The notes under the pieces: model-generated | Databases searched by the model: none | The model's input: the letters and a program-made list of their open reading frames with translations, nothing else | What the model was told of the DNA's origin: nothing | Part shown: positions 24,801 through 39,800 of the stretch, piece by piece | Position numbering within the stretch: position 1 is the first letter of the stretch | Layout: each line of letters starts with the position of its first letter | Assembly (NCBI GenBank): GCA_949316235.1 | Contig: OX438749.1 | Location: 17,748,414 to 17,812,413, forward strand | Source: Oegoconia quadripuncta | Taxonomy: Eukaryota; Arthropoda; Insecta; Lepidoptera; Autostichidae | Direction of reading: 5' to 3' | Length of the DNA stretch: 64,000 nucleotides | Program-made: the position numbers and the translations under genes

Positions 24801-27800
24801 ACCAGAATATGGCAATGCGTACAGCATTGCCTGTGATATCGTAGAGGCCCTGTAGCGTACAAGTGTCGGGACACTCAGCGCAGCATAGAAGATGCCACAT
24901 AGTTTCAGGTGTATCGCCTGTGAATTTGTGTTGTTGCTGTTTCGAACACCGTACCTATGTCATCATCGGACACTCATGCATGACATGACAATAAACGTTT
25001 ATCATAATATTTAAGAGGCTCTTAAAGTTAAACAGCGTTTGAGTATACGAGCGTTTAACCAAGCACATACCAGGTCGACTCTTCCAAAGTGTTCACTCCG
25101 GCACAGTTGATCCATGATGCTGGTCAGTTTACTCTTGAGGTAAGCGCTACCGGTGTCGGCCGTCTGGCTCGCGAGGATGTCCTCCAGGTCTTCATCCTCC
25201 ATTGGCTGGAGGAATTGCGCGATGGAGTAGAGAAGCCTGGATATTGGCTCCTGGAAAGGATTGGTTTGACTTAACTCACATTTATAATGTCGTGTCATAC
25301 AACAATTACAGCAAAACTTAAAAAATTTAAAATAAAAGTCTTCATCAAACAAACAAACTGACCGTACACACCAATAAACTGGCCGTCATACCACTAAATT
25401 GACCGTACACACCAATATACTAACCGTATACATTACTAAACTGAACATACACACCACTAAACTGGTTTTACATACCACTAAACTGACCGTACACACCAAT
25501 ATACTAACCATACACACACACCCCTATACTGACCATACACACCACTAAACTGGTCACATATCACTAAACTCACCGTACACCCCAATATACTGACCGTACA
25601 TACCACTAAATTGACCATACACACCACTAAACTGACCGTACCACACCATTAAACTGATCGTACTCACCATTAAACTGACCGTAAACACCAGTAAGCTGAC
25701 CGTACCCACCAGTAAACTGACCGTACATACCACTAAACTGACCGTACACACCACTAAACTGACCATACACACTAGTAAGTTGTCCGTACATACCACTAAA
25801 GTAGCGATGACAGCATTCATCTGCACACACTTGTCAATTAACAAGGGATCGCCGTCACCGTCTCCATCCGGTAGATATTTAGTCAGGTGGTCGTAGAGGA
25901 GCTCCAATATGGATTCGTGGAGCACTGCTTTCTCTTTGGAGCACTCGTAGATCCCTGCGAAAAAAGGACTCCGGGTCACATATTTTATTCCGCTGGATGT
26001 TGAGACAATCCTGCCTCTACATTCCTCCCTATAAGCTAGTAGTATTCGACACAATATCTACCGAAGAAAGATTTTTAAATGTTCACTACAACTACAGCAC
26101 TAAAAACAATATCTTTCCTGCTTTAATAATCCACTAACAAAAATAAACAAAATATACGAAGCATTTTAAAGAATTTTGTCAGTTCCTACTTTATTTATTG
26201 ATATCTCGTTTATACCTATAGATGGTTATATTATTTTAATTTATAGAAGCCCTAGCTTCGCCTGAAACACAGGATTTTCCTAGTTCAGGCACTAGTGGTA
26301 CAGTTGCAATTCAGTATTATTATGTAGATTCTATGTTTCAATGTACCATTTGACTTAATAAATATATTTGATTTGACTAGGCCCGCGCCCGGTTTTCATC
26401 CAACCTCTTAGCAGCTTCTGCTATCCTGGTACTTTTTAATAGTAAGGGCACTCTGAATGTTAATATTGTAGATACGTGGATTTCATTGGCTCACTACTAC
26501 ACTCGGTATCACAGGCGCACGCCAAACTCTGGTCAAAGTAACTGGCTGACAGACCGTTAGCTACCCCGTCTACTGGTCTGGTGTACATGTAAAATGTCTG
26601 GTGTAAAAATGCACTTAGAAGCAATTAGGGACATTTCAACCATTTTTGGTTTAATGGAGGGAAAAAATACATACTAGTGTAGAGCAGCTGTTTAACAGCC
26701 GCGTCTTGCAGGAGACACCTCCGCAATATGGACACCACCTCCATGCACATCGCTTCGTTCCGTACACGGGAAGTCACTCTGCAAATAACACAACACATAA
26801 ACATGATTTTTTATTAAATACCTACATAACGTCATGACCTTTATCATATATTAGGTCCTTAACTATGAAATTGGCGTTTTGTATGAAGAATTTCAATAAG
26901 ACTGTTTTCTTCATACAAACATTTTTGTTTTTTTTTTGGGAACGGCAAATCCAAATTTAGCTAAACTTTGTGTGTATTATCGGATAACATTAAGTTATGT
27001 ATAGGCAGCGTTAATTTTTAAAAGTAACCGCTTTATAAAAATTTGAGCGAATCTAAGAAATGATTACGGGTAGCACATGAAAAGAGCTCTGTTCAAATTT
27101 TTTTATTATGTGATTTTAGCCCAGAAATTAAAAAATATTTCATGTGAAACCTTGAAATAATATTCCATTTTCCAAATAAAAAACAAATTTGGAAATAGCT
27201 TTGAAAATCGCAGGAATTGGTACATATGATTAACGAAGAAAAAACTACAATTTCATAGGTAAAGACCCAATATGAATGTTTCACTATGCTATAATGGTAA
27301 CCAACATATTGTAAACTCACTGGCTCCCCTGCTGTGTGGCGTGGAGATCCACAGTAAGCTGAGTAAGGTATGAGTGCGCGCTATACTGCTCACTGCTCCC
27401 GCTCTGACTGCTAGAGAAAGTACGAGACAGCTTCACGTGACGTAACACCGTCAAGAAGCCGGACAGAGCCAAGCAGCGGTGCATAGAGTCCCTAAAACCG
27501 ATATAATATTTCATGTATTAAGGTTAGCCAACATAGTACACTATAAACATCAGATATGCAACCTTAAAATTAAATATATGTATAGATAGAGTGTAAGTCC
27601 AATTACAGGCAAACACACGAATTACTTGTTTTGACTGAGACTGACTTACAAACTGAAGAAATAAGAGAAATAAGACATGGCTGTTATGGGCTAGATCCCT
27701 TTGCCGTCTCCTAGAGGAGAGAATAAAACGAAAAAAAAATGAGAATTTAAAAAACAATGAGTAAAAAGAATATATTTGTTTGTTGCTCAATCACGGCGAA

Positions 27801-30800
27801 ACGAATGAAGGGATTTGGGAAATGAAACGATATTCGGTACATAGATAGAACCATGTCTGGGCAACCTCCTTACAAAAGTTGTTGCCGTCCTAAGTCGCCC
27901 GAGTACAGCGACAGTGGCAAGAAATGGAACTAACACGACCCCTAGTCACGTTGCTTAGGTTATGTTACATATGAGAAACTAGATGTCGCTATCTCTCTGT
28001 CAATAATAGACCGAAGGCCCGCATAGATGTCGCTACATCCAATAACGGTACAACCTCCGAATTATGGAGACCACTCGCATGAAAATAGAAATAGTGGTCA
28101 GTCACTCATCGGTCGGTGCGATTAATGACAAAGTAACCTAAGTACATCCTGTGAATCCACTGGAACGCTCGGATGAGAATCGAAATAGTGGCCACCGGCC
28201 ATGGATGTTGCTTAACTTCACTAATCGACCACGACTTCGCTAATTGAAAACGACTATTAAAATACATCTTCCGAATTAAGGGACATGAAAACGGCAATAG
28301 TGCCCAACAATCCATAGACGTTGCTTAACTTCAATGATCCAAAACAACTGCGCTAATCGAAAGCGACATTTTGTTGGTACAAAGAAATCTCCAAAACTTT
28401 TGATTTAATCAGGCATCAAACCCATTGAACGTCTTTGTCCGAATGTCGAAATTTTGTGGAAAGCAATTGCCAATGAACCCTAATTGTTATTTTCCGTCTA
28501 ATACTGTGATTTTACTCCTGATATATTGGAAGTCTCTATCAGAAAGTATTATCTTTTTTTCGTAAACATTAAATTTAAGGGTACCGTCGGACAAGATTTA
28601 TTTGTTATATCAATTTTGAAACGATGCAAATGCGTGTTTTATTTAATTTCGATGTTAAAAAATCAAAAACGACAAGGTTCAGCCGAGAGCATGACACACC
28701 ACGTAACATAACACCTCAGATTAGGTACTAAAAAATATCAAGTGCGAGCGAACGCACTCGGACTAGTTGTCGCAGACAGAAAGTAGGTATCTACATTATT
28801 TAGTTTCTTTCGGCTCTGGCGCATGACCTTGACGGTCGGCGCAATCAAAGGGATCGGGGCCTGTCGTAGGGTGCGCGGGTGCAACAAGCGGACCGCATTT
28901 AGTAGGGATAAGTATTTATTGTAAACTTTGTATAATGTATGCTAATTCAGTCAATCTACTTTGTATGTAGGTACCTAATTGCAAGTTATTTAATGTAGCA
29001 GCAATGTAGATATTAAGAATAACCAGTCAATCGATAAAAAACTGGAATAAATAAAAGAATTACCTAGTCAGTATTTTTTCGATTATGGTATCTAGTAGGT
29101 ACGTTATTATTTTTTATTTGTATAATTAATCGAGTGTGCTATAAACTTTTAAGTTTCCCTGTTGTCAAATTTTACAATTGAGAAAGTTGTAAATCATTGA
29201 CAAATAATTTTTTGCTGGTTAATGTTCAGGCACAGCATGAAAATGGCAATAACTCAACAATCTGTGGACTTTGCTTAACTTTGTTAATCGAAAAGGACTA
29301 AATTATCGTAGGTAGGTACAATACAATACAATACAATACAATACAAATACACTTTATTGCACAACAGATAAGAAAATACAGTTTATAGCAAACCGGAACA
29401 CCAGGCAACACGAGCCTGTCCGAGTCCTACCGAAGCGGGCCTCTCGCGGTTGCATACCAGCGCGATATGCTAGTGTGAGTGTGGCGTGATCTCGTGCGTA
29501 TACGCTGGCATCGCGCCATACCCTTCCCCGCGACCTCGCACCTTACCCTTCCCCGCGACCTCGCACCTCATTTCCAATAGCCGGCCTTCTCGCCCGCTCA
29601 CGGGGAGTCCGCGACGAACACCTACGCACGCTGCACGCTCGTATCACATTACACTCGCACTACGAGCTCGCGGATTACCTACCTCTAAAGAATAACTGGC
29701 TTACGTGCCCATTCTCTAACGTTTTGCCCAATAAACTTATGAACAGTGCCCTGAGATTTTCATTTAGAGTCGAAACCCTTATTGGCGCCTCTACGCCATA
29801 AGTTTCAGAAAAGTGGTAAGAATAGAATGTACAATTTGACGACCTTATCACTAAAAGCGATCTCTTCCAGGCAACCTTTGGGTATAAGGACAGTACATTT
29901 GAAATAGGTGGGTTGTGCGGTATTAAATAGGGATGCAGATACAAACTACGTGAATACATTTCATATATTTACATACACATAGGTACATACATAGATCAAT
30001 AGACAAAATATTCTACTTAAAAACATAAAATACTAGGTACATTCTATGGTAGGTATGAAGCACAGAAACGCTCGAACGAAAATGGCATTTTCTGTTTTAT
30101 CGACGAGACTGGTGAACTCTCTCCTGTACTGGGTACGTTTGCGTTTCCAAATTTCCATTTTTACGGTTGCCAGATGTCAGAAATCCAGTAAAGAAACACA
30201 ATTTAAGACAAGCCTAAAATACCGATCATTTATTGTACAGAGATAAAATTGACAGTGCCGTTATTTTTCACGTTGCCAGAGCAACTACGTGACACTGTGA
30301 GTATATGAGCTCTTTCGGTGGTTGGAAAACGTACTCTGTGTCTGCACCATTGATAACAAGAATGGTCATATTTATCCCATCAAAAACATAAAATGTACAA
30401 AAATGCCAAGTCTCACATCGCAATAATTCTGCCGAAAAAAGTTATGAGATCTCACGTCAAGGCAAGTCAGTTATTTTAGTAAGCATGGAAGCACTTAATT
30501 CGCAACTTTATCGTAATTTGATTCCTAATTATTTACGTTAGCCACATCTACAGTGACATGCTTATTAAAATAACTGACTTGCCTTGACGTCAGATCTCAT
30601 AACTTTTTTCGGCAGAAGTGTTGCGATGTCAGACTTGGCATTTTTGTACATTTTATGTTTTTGATGGGATCTCTTTTCTTTTTGTAGGTAGTCCTCCTCT
30701 TTTTTTTTCTGGTCGTATTTCTTGGACGTCAGGTAGGTACGGATTTTCTTAAAGCCCATTCCCTATCTCTTTTAGGATGGTCATTTATGTACAATATTTC

Positions 30801-33800
30801 TGGTTCTATTGAAGTATTCATTTTTACAGTGCTAGTAGTTACACAAAGACTACAGAAATAACGCTATACACTATCAAATGATGAAAAAGTACACTTGAAG
30901 TTGATGATGGCTGCTCCCCTGCATTACCGGGTCGGCTACCGTGCTAGATACTATTCAATAAGACAACAATAAGAACATAAGCCCGAAGGCATTTATTGAC
31001 ATTATATGGGAGTTTTAGCCAGTTAATAAACTGTTACCGCCTTCACCACGTGTAGGTACTCCCAGCTTATGTTATTGTAATATTGTTGCGCACACGTGTC
31101 GTACACTTTATTGCTCAGTGTTTATTTGTTTGTTTATATATAAGTGTCGCCACACACACTGTATCACCACATTAGAAGAACAAAGTATAAACTATATAGA
31201 ACCAGAGTACTTCTCAAGTCGCGTCGAACAAGCCTAAACTCGATGGGTTTGCATTGTTTTATTACTGAGTACTTATGGCCACCTTCCGGCTCCATCATCA
31301 GATCAGCTCAATAGTTCCACAAAAGTGCATTGATGTAATCAACAACTAAAACTCATCATGGTGATTTGTGTATTTTCTGCAAAGGCAGCACATCTCTCAT
31401 GCTGAGCCATCGGGTACTCCAGGTCTTCAACGATCCTAGTTTTGAAGTTTTCCCTTAATATGGGTACTAAACCCTACCTCTGTGCGAAATTTCAGCTCTC
31501 TAGGTATAGTGGAAGTACTAGATCTTTTTGATGATCGGTGAGTGTGCCACTTACAAAATTGCTTAACTTCAATTGGCTATAGCTCGTAAACTAGACGTAG
31601 GAATGGCATGTAGTTTAAGGTTGTAGCTTGTTGCAGTATCTACTTTTCATCATTGAAAATTCAGGCCTCTAGCTTTACCCAAAAGGAAGTTACAGAGGGG
31701 TCAAAAGAGCCCTGAGTGGCTTCGAGAAAAGGATAGTACGGCCGTGCCCTTTTCGCTCAACTTGGCGGGGGCACTGCTGTGCCCCCAGATTACAAGTTTG
31801 AATTCCATAACTGCACGTATATACACGGTGATAAGAAGAACTTTTTCGTTCTCCAAGTCGCTACAGGTTTAGTGTAATAAAATATTATGATTATGACCAA
31901 ATTATTTCTTTTAACATTTAGTAACAATATTGGTTCACTATATGCATTGTTTAGTCACTCTTGTCCTTTACTCATGTCAGATGACCTGAATATTTTCTCT
32001 AAAAAGGCAGCAGGAAGATGTAATGCACTCTCTTGATGCCTCCGATTCACCTTTCAACACAGTGAAGCTCAAACTGATAGGGTCATCTTATCTCTATTTG
32101 CACGAAGGTGGGTTTGAGTTGATTCAATTAATTTCGTTCCGAAAGTTTGAGAGATTATTTAACTCGAGGTAGAATAAACCACACATTGGTGTCGATTCGG
32201 ATATACACCGACTAAACTAAAACTAGTTTTAAAGTAGTACTGTCTCTTTCTCCCTGGAACAGTACGATGAGACGGCACCACTCTAAAACTGGTTTTAGTT
32301 TCGTTGGTGTACATCCGAATCGACACCATTGTTGCTTGTAATACAACACTACAGAACTAAATAGTCATGAGTTGGTCACGAAAGGTTTAAATTGATACAA
32401 GAAATTAAATGGAAAAAAAAGAAGAATTGTTTAGTGCACAAACCTGGCACAAACATCCTAATCAACGTATATCTATATTCAAAGGTGTCATTTGATAGCG
32501 CCATCTACTCGTACACCTTGCAACTAAAATTGTTACATGTACTTATTTAAACTAGATGGCGTTTACACGAAAAATATCACTTTTGAATTACAATAAAATT
32601 ATTGCCGAAATTAATTACGTTATTATGTGTAAACGATGTAAAAAACATCCATAGTTGTAAATTGTATTAACACTATTATGTAAAGTTAATGGAAAGTTAA
32701 AAAATTTATTTAAAAGAACTTTGCTTCTAAAACGGCATACACGTTGCCATCTATTGAAATTATTTCTGAACTATTTTTACTTTGTTAGGGGCTGACCCTC
32801 TATTCGGGTAGTGTTATTCCTCTATGATAGAACATACTCTGGATTAAAACATAGGATAATTTTTATCCCGATAAAGTAAGTAATTCCCGCGGGATAAACA
32901 CATTAAACATATCCACGATAAAGTTATTCCACGCAGGCGAAGCTTATATACACTTACATTACCCTTCACTTATACACAATCATTGACTATTGCTGCATAA
33001 TAATCTGCCTTTATCAAAACTCGAAATATACAAATTGGAGGAACTGTAACGAAAAACGATTTGATTTGATACCTGGAATAGAGTCCCTTCCGGCACACCA
33101 TGACGAGCGCGTCCCGAGTGCGAGTACTGAAGTTAATGAGAGGATGCACGGCGTCCAGTACGGCCGCAGCCGGCTTGTGGTCACATGCCGATGGCTGGCA
33201 GTTCTCCAGGATGGCACTCAGTTGGGCGCACCGCTCTACTGACACCGGACTCAGTAGGCATAGGACGTGGAGGCATTCTGATCAAAATAATATCACAAGT
33301 ATTATTATTATGAGGTCCTTACCTATGAAATTGGCGTTTTGTATGAAGAATTTCATTAAGACAGTTTTATCCATACAATCATTTTTGAAAATTTTTGGGA
33401 ACGACAAATCTAAATTAACTAAACTTTGTGTGTATTATTGGATAACATTAAGTTAAGTATAGGCAGTGTTCATTTTTAAAAGTTTCAGCGAATCTATAAA
33501 ATAATATTGCAAGCCCATGAAAAGAGCTGTGTTCAAGTTTTTTTTATTACCTGATTTAGCCCAGACGTTAATAAATATTTCATGTGAAACCTTGTACTTC
33601 CAAATAAACAACAAATTTGGAAATTGCTATAGAATCGTAGGAGTTGGTACCTACAATGATTAACGAAGAAAAACATCTCCAATTTCATAGGTAAAGACCT
33701 AATATTATGAAAACCTAGTTGCATACACCAAAAAAAAAAACAATTACAGCGAAGCAATTAATAAATAGGTATACAAAAGGTGAGTTTATCCTTAATATCT

Positions 33801-36800
33801 TCCATGAAACCGGACATAGGACAATAACAATAGCGAAGGGGAACATAGAACGCACACAAACAAAAAGTAAAAGTAATACAAATAAGAATATTACATAAAA
33901 ATAAGTACGTAAATAAGCCTATAAATATATAATTGAATATATAAGTATTAGATATTTTTTTAACACTACGGGTTCGTTGAACTCATGCACATCTGCTCTG
34001 ATGATATTAACGACTGGCTATCTATCTTAAACATCCGGTACACAACATGCAGAAATAGATAAGATGGTGGCAGTAAAGATCCCGGTGACGCGCTTCCAGC
34101 TTCGGTCTCATCTTCACTTAACATCAGGTGTGAAGAGGTCAAGCGCTAAACCGTTATGCATTCCGGGACTGAGTCGTCAACGTGACAAAATGTCCAGTGG
34201 ACGAATTGTTTAATGGTCATAAAGTGCAACTGTCGAAGACCATGTGTCCAGATTATCAATATTAATTTGGGTTTATGTAGCTTGTTCGTTGTTGTTGTTG
34301 TTGTTATTGTTGTTGTAACGTAGTCACTATAGGGCGAAGAATTTCAAACTATTTAATGTCAGAATGTTCATTATGACCATAGACCCTCTGTCAACTAGCT
34401 GAGGTATGAGGGACGCGGGCTGCCACTTTTTTTTTTTTTATGCACGTGTATGTAATACTTTACACTATACATACACTAACTACAGAATATAATTATTTAT
34501 TATTATGCTGCTCATTGTTATACTAATGTAGCGTCCGTGCGTCACGTTTGGGGGCACTGAAAACGTGATTCGTCGCAGCAGGAGCTGAGTCCTAACCCAT
34601 TTTATGCACGCTGCGCACGTAACAGCATTGTACGCATTTTATCACCAGCTTTCCGCCCGCGCTTTCGCCTGCATGAAATAACTTTATCGCGAAAATTTGT
34701 TTATCCCGCGGGAACTACTCATTTTATCGGGATAAAAAAATATCCTATGTCTTAATCTAGGGTATGTTCTACCTATACACCAAATTTCAACCAAATCCGT
34801 TCATCCGTTTCGCCGTGATTGAGCAACAAACAAATAAACAAACATCAAAACTTTGGCATTTATAATATTAGATTGTATTTCTTTTCGAGTTATAATTTAC
34901 TACTTCTTTGTTTTTGTATCGTGTTGTGACGTTCATAATAAATTGTTCTTATTCTTTCCAATTGCACCTATCAAAGTCGTTATTTACCTGTCCTTCACAG
35001 ATCCAATTGGATTGCAATACCCTGACAGTACTAACCAATAACTGGGTAGTGATTCTCACATGATCGAGATTTCAATGTCGACAGACATAGTATGTCGGTC
35101 ACTTTCACGTATATATGTATGTGCAGAAGTGACAAACCTATGTATGTCTATCAACATTGCCCCCCTGATTCGCAGTTTTCGAGCATCTGTTCTATTAGTC
35201 TGATACGTTGAGAGATACCCCTCACTTGCTATTAGGAGTTATAGGTTTTGTGGTCAGTGACTTAAAGGGAAGGTACTGCACCTGTATACTGCCTCTGCGT
35301 ACAGTCCGCCGCAAGCTTGTCAGCGAGCTGAGTTAGTATGTGCGAGGCTGTCTCGGGCTGCGCCTTGCTGAGCCGCACCAGGATCAGCTTACCGTGTGAC
35401 CAACACACGGATGCAGTGGGCTTCAGTTTCGATACGGATAACAGGGAGAACGCTAGATTGATGAGACCCATCACGGTTAGCTGCCGGTGATTGACACTGA
35501 AATATACATACATAAAGTCACGCCTGTTTCCCGCAGGGGTAGGCAGAGATCACAGACTTCCACAGACTTATCACAGACATTAGATTAGACAGATCATAGA
35601 CTTGCTAAGATCCTGACACACCTCTTTTGCTTCATTAATAATAATAATGTGGTTCATACATGCTCGTCGGTTTAGGGTACTTTTGACTTGGCTTTTCTTT
35701 AAGACGTCCCCGATTTGATCATGATACGTTCGCCGTGGTCTTCGTTTACCAACACTTTACATTCGCTACGTATATCTTTTTCGTTAGTCTTCTTTCATTC
35801 GCCCTCTCTACAAGTCCAAACCAACTCAGCAAACCTTTTTCGATATTTGTCACTGTGTCTTCTTCCGCACTACTAAACTCCCTAATTCTACCTGTCAAAG
35901 TTACCCCACTCATACTTCACAATGGTTTCATTTATGAGGGAAATGTTACATAAAGATATAATAATAGAACGATACGAACACAGAACAAAAAGAGGTATAA
36001 ACACATTTTACTTCTTTTTTTTTATGCACAACGGGTGGGTACTCAAGTACCTCAATCACACCTGATGTTAAGTGAAGATGAGGTCGAAGGTGGAAGCGTA
36101 CTGACCCGGAAACCCCAACACATTTGGGGGACTGGCAATCTTATCTCTGACAACCGGAACACAACAATGCTATTAACATTGCTGCTTGGCGGCAGATTTA
36201 GATAAGATGGTGGTAGCTAGCCAGGCGGACATTTAAAAGCACACTTACACTAAAAAAAAAAGTGGGGAACCGCAGTGGTGCCATCTATTGTTGTATAGGA
36301 AAATGGCTTGGTATAAACGCGAAATTCCTATCGGTGGCATTTGAGGATCTGCCATAAACACTGCTAAGCCACACCCATTATGATGATGTCACGAATCAGG
36401 AGACACAGTCGTTCGTTTACGACCTCGTTATTTTTGCTCCGTGATTGGGAGGGGCCATGCAAGGCCTGATGGGGGTGATTTGTTTGTTTCTTTGTAAACG
36501 CTTTATTGTACAAAAAGAAAATACATTAATTTTACATAAGTTAAAGTCATTTAGAACTCACCTTAGTACAAAATCATATTTTATTAGCGATCCTGTCGGC
36601 CTGTTCATACATTTGTTATATACTTTTACCATAGAAAAAGAAACCTGAATATCTCGAATACCATACGGTATAGTACCAATAGCAGACGATACACTGAAGT
36701 AATTTGAAATAATCCAAATGTCTTCAACTACTATGACGATGACTGTTATGCTGATAGCACTTACCTTTCAGTGGTGAGGACTTTCAGCACACTAGCGACG

Positions 36801-39800
36801 TCCACATCTGGTGGTAAAACGGAACGAACCCATGCAGACTCCTTGCTCCTTATGCCGTCTAGGATGCGTTGCTCAATTGCCGCTCTTATAACCTAAGTAA
36901 TTAATGTATCCATTAATATGTAACATCTCGCTCATAGCAGCGGCGCAGGCACTGTGTAAAATAACAATTTAAGTTTATAAGTAAAACTTTTGCATTTTAC
37001 GGGCGCCACATTGGATTTTACATACATACATAATGTCACGCCCGTTTCCCGTAGGGGTAGGCAGAGACCACAGACTTTCACTTGCTACGATCCTTAATTT
37101 TAGTTTTTATTTTTATTACTGTCAAATAAGGCTACATTTTGTAAGAATAACACCAAGCAGAATTATTGTTGCGTCGAATATTTTTGTATGTGTTTCTGTA
37201 ATATGCAAATAAACGCTTTGTCTATATATCTATCTATCCTTTTTTTTTTTTTTTTTTTTTTTGTCGGGGGGAAAAATATCTATCTATCCTGACACACCTC
37301 TTCTGCTTCCTTCACTCTCATAAGGTTATTCATACATGCTCGTCGGTTTCAGATACTCTTGACTTGGCCAAAAATTAAATTACCATAAAATATATTTGGA
37401 TTCACACGGGGTCGCTCAACAACCGATGCCGATGTTGCGCTTATTGAATATACATTCAGTGTACTAAGTATCGGGAATTTGTCAATAAAACAAAAAAAAA
37501 TACAAATTATTCATCTAAATTTATTTTATCGCCTTCAAAGTAGGCCCCATCGCTTGCAATACAACATCTCCACCGCTTCACCCAGTCTTCCATACATTTT
37601 TCATAGGCTATTTGCGGTATGGCCTTTAGCTCATTCAGCGAATTTTCTTTTATGGCTTCTATCGACTCAAAACGTTTTCCTCGAAGTGGTAATTTTAACT
37701 TGGGAAATAAAAAAAAGTCAGACGGAGCCATATCAGGTGAATACGGTGCTTGGTCGAGAACTTTTGTTGAATTTTTCGCTAAAAACTCTTTCACTATAAT
37801 GGCTGTGTGTGATGGTGCATTATCATGGTGCAGCATCCATGAGTTGTGTTGCCACAAATCTGGACGTTTTCGGCGGATACTCTCACGCAAACGCTTCATG
37901 ACGCCTAAATAATATTCTTTATTCACTGTTTCTCCCTCTGGAAAGAATTCGGAGTGAACCACACCACGGTAGTCAAAAAAAACTGTCAGCATCACCTTGA
38001 TTTTGGAGCGACTTTGCCGCGGTTTTTTGGGTTTCGGCTGTTAGACTGTTGGCTTGTTTGCATGTCGTACTCATAAACCCATGTCTCGTCGCCAGTTTCA
38101 TAAAGGTCGGATCCGTAGAAGCTCGGGAAACCATGTCTTCAGCGACATGCTTTCGCTGCGCTTTTTGAACAAAATTGAGCTCTTTTGGAACTAGTCGAGC
38201 GGCGACGCGTTTCATGCCTAAAATGTCAATGAGAATGTTGTGGACGGACTTAAAAGATATGTTCACCTCACTAGCCAACTCTCTCAGACTCATACGTCGA
38301 TTTTCGAGCACTAGCTTCTTGATTCTGTCGATGTTTTCTTTGGTCGTAGCGGTTGAAGGTCTACCAGAACGAGGCAAGTCTACTACTACTTCTCGGCCTT
38401 CTTTAAAAGCCTTATACCATTCATAAGCCCTTGTTTTCGATATACACGATTCGCCGTAGGTATTTCGCAACATTTTTAGTGATTCACCACATGAAATATC
38501 ATTTGAAACACAAAATTTAAGGCACCCTCTTTGTTCAACAATATTTTCCATTGTAAAAATCGCCGAGGACTCAAAACTATGACCAACAAAAAGTGTAGTT
38601 TAAAACAAATTAAATGACAGATCCCGCTCAAATTTTGCGCGCTAAATCAGTACAGTGTTACCAACATGCAGTAAAAAAATTAGAACGACCTCTTTTACGC
38701 GGATCTTTTTATTGACATATTCCCGATACTTTTTACACAGAGTAGTATATTTGAAGCATGGGAAGATTCGCAGGATGCGATAGGTATTTTCTGTGATCTA
38801 TCCAAGGCTTTTGATTGCGTTCATCATGACAGTCTGGTCAGGAAATTACGCCATTATGGCATTATAGGCCGTGCCCTCGACCTTTTGGAATCGTACTTAT
38901 GTAATCGAGTTCAAAGGGTTGATGTCAATGGTAAGAGGTCGTCAGGGTCTCCAGTTTGCATAGGTGTTCCACAGGGCTCAATTCTCGGGCCATTCTTATT
39001 TCTTGTATATATCAATGATCTACCTAGTTGTATAAATGGAAACCATGAGATAACATTATTTGCTGATGACACCTCCTTGCTCTTCAAAGTTAGGAGACGA
39101 CAGAAAACTCTTGACGACGTGAATAGTGCTATCTCTAAGGTGGTTGAGTGGTTTACGTCAAATAACCTACTTCTTAATGAAAAAAAAACCAAATGCATAA
39201 AATTTTCTACCTAATGTCAAACAGGTAGCTAGTACTATTTTAATAAAAAACGAGGAGTTGGAGCTTGTGGACACTACTCTATTTCTAGGCATTATGTTAG
39301 ATAAAGGACTACAATGGGGTCCACATATCGAAAGGTTGTCGAAACGTCTTAGTTCTGCAGTGTTTGCTATTAAAAAAATCCGATATTTAACCGACGTGGA
39401 CACCGCGAGGCTGGTATATTTCAGCTATTTCCATAGCATAATGACTTATGGCATTCTGTTATAGGGAAATGCCGCGGACATAAATTGTATTTTTGTTCTG
39501 CAGAAGCGAGCGGTTCGTGCGATCTACAAGTTAGGCTCCCGAGTATCTCTGAGGAATAAATTTCAGGAAATCAATATATTAACTTTGGCATCGCAATATA
39601 TTTACGAAAACTTAATGTACGTAAGAAAGAATCTGCATTTGTTTAGGAAAAATTGTGAAATACACAATATAAATACAAGATATAAAAATAAACTTGCTGC
39701 CGGTTCCGGTAGACATTCAAAATTTGCCTTTAAATAACTTTAAAACAACCATTAAACAGAAACTATGTGCCAAAGGCTATTATAAAATTTCTGACTATCT

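Noticed and set aside
25356..25799. CRISPR-like array
   Set aside because: Units are contiguous at 21 bp with no unique spacers, and the setting is a eukaryotic intron.
25554..26054. 166-codon minus-strand open frame with VVCTVSL repeats, as a separate repeat protein
   Set aside because: Its first part is FANCI exon 13 and the rest is intronic minisatellite. It is better explained as read-through past a splice donor.
27321..27491. Cys519 as a loss of the FANCI ubiquitination lysine
   Set aside because: I first aligned human K523 to the ARKSAV lysine. Spacing to the SQ sites shows that K523 is the RKAMF lysine, which is conserved here as K508.
37619..37912. Plus-strand open frames across the mariner (also 38175-38426)
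   Set aside because: They are antisense shadows of the transposase.
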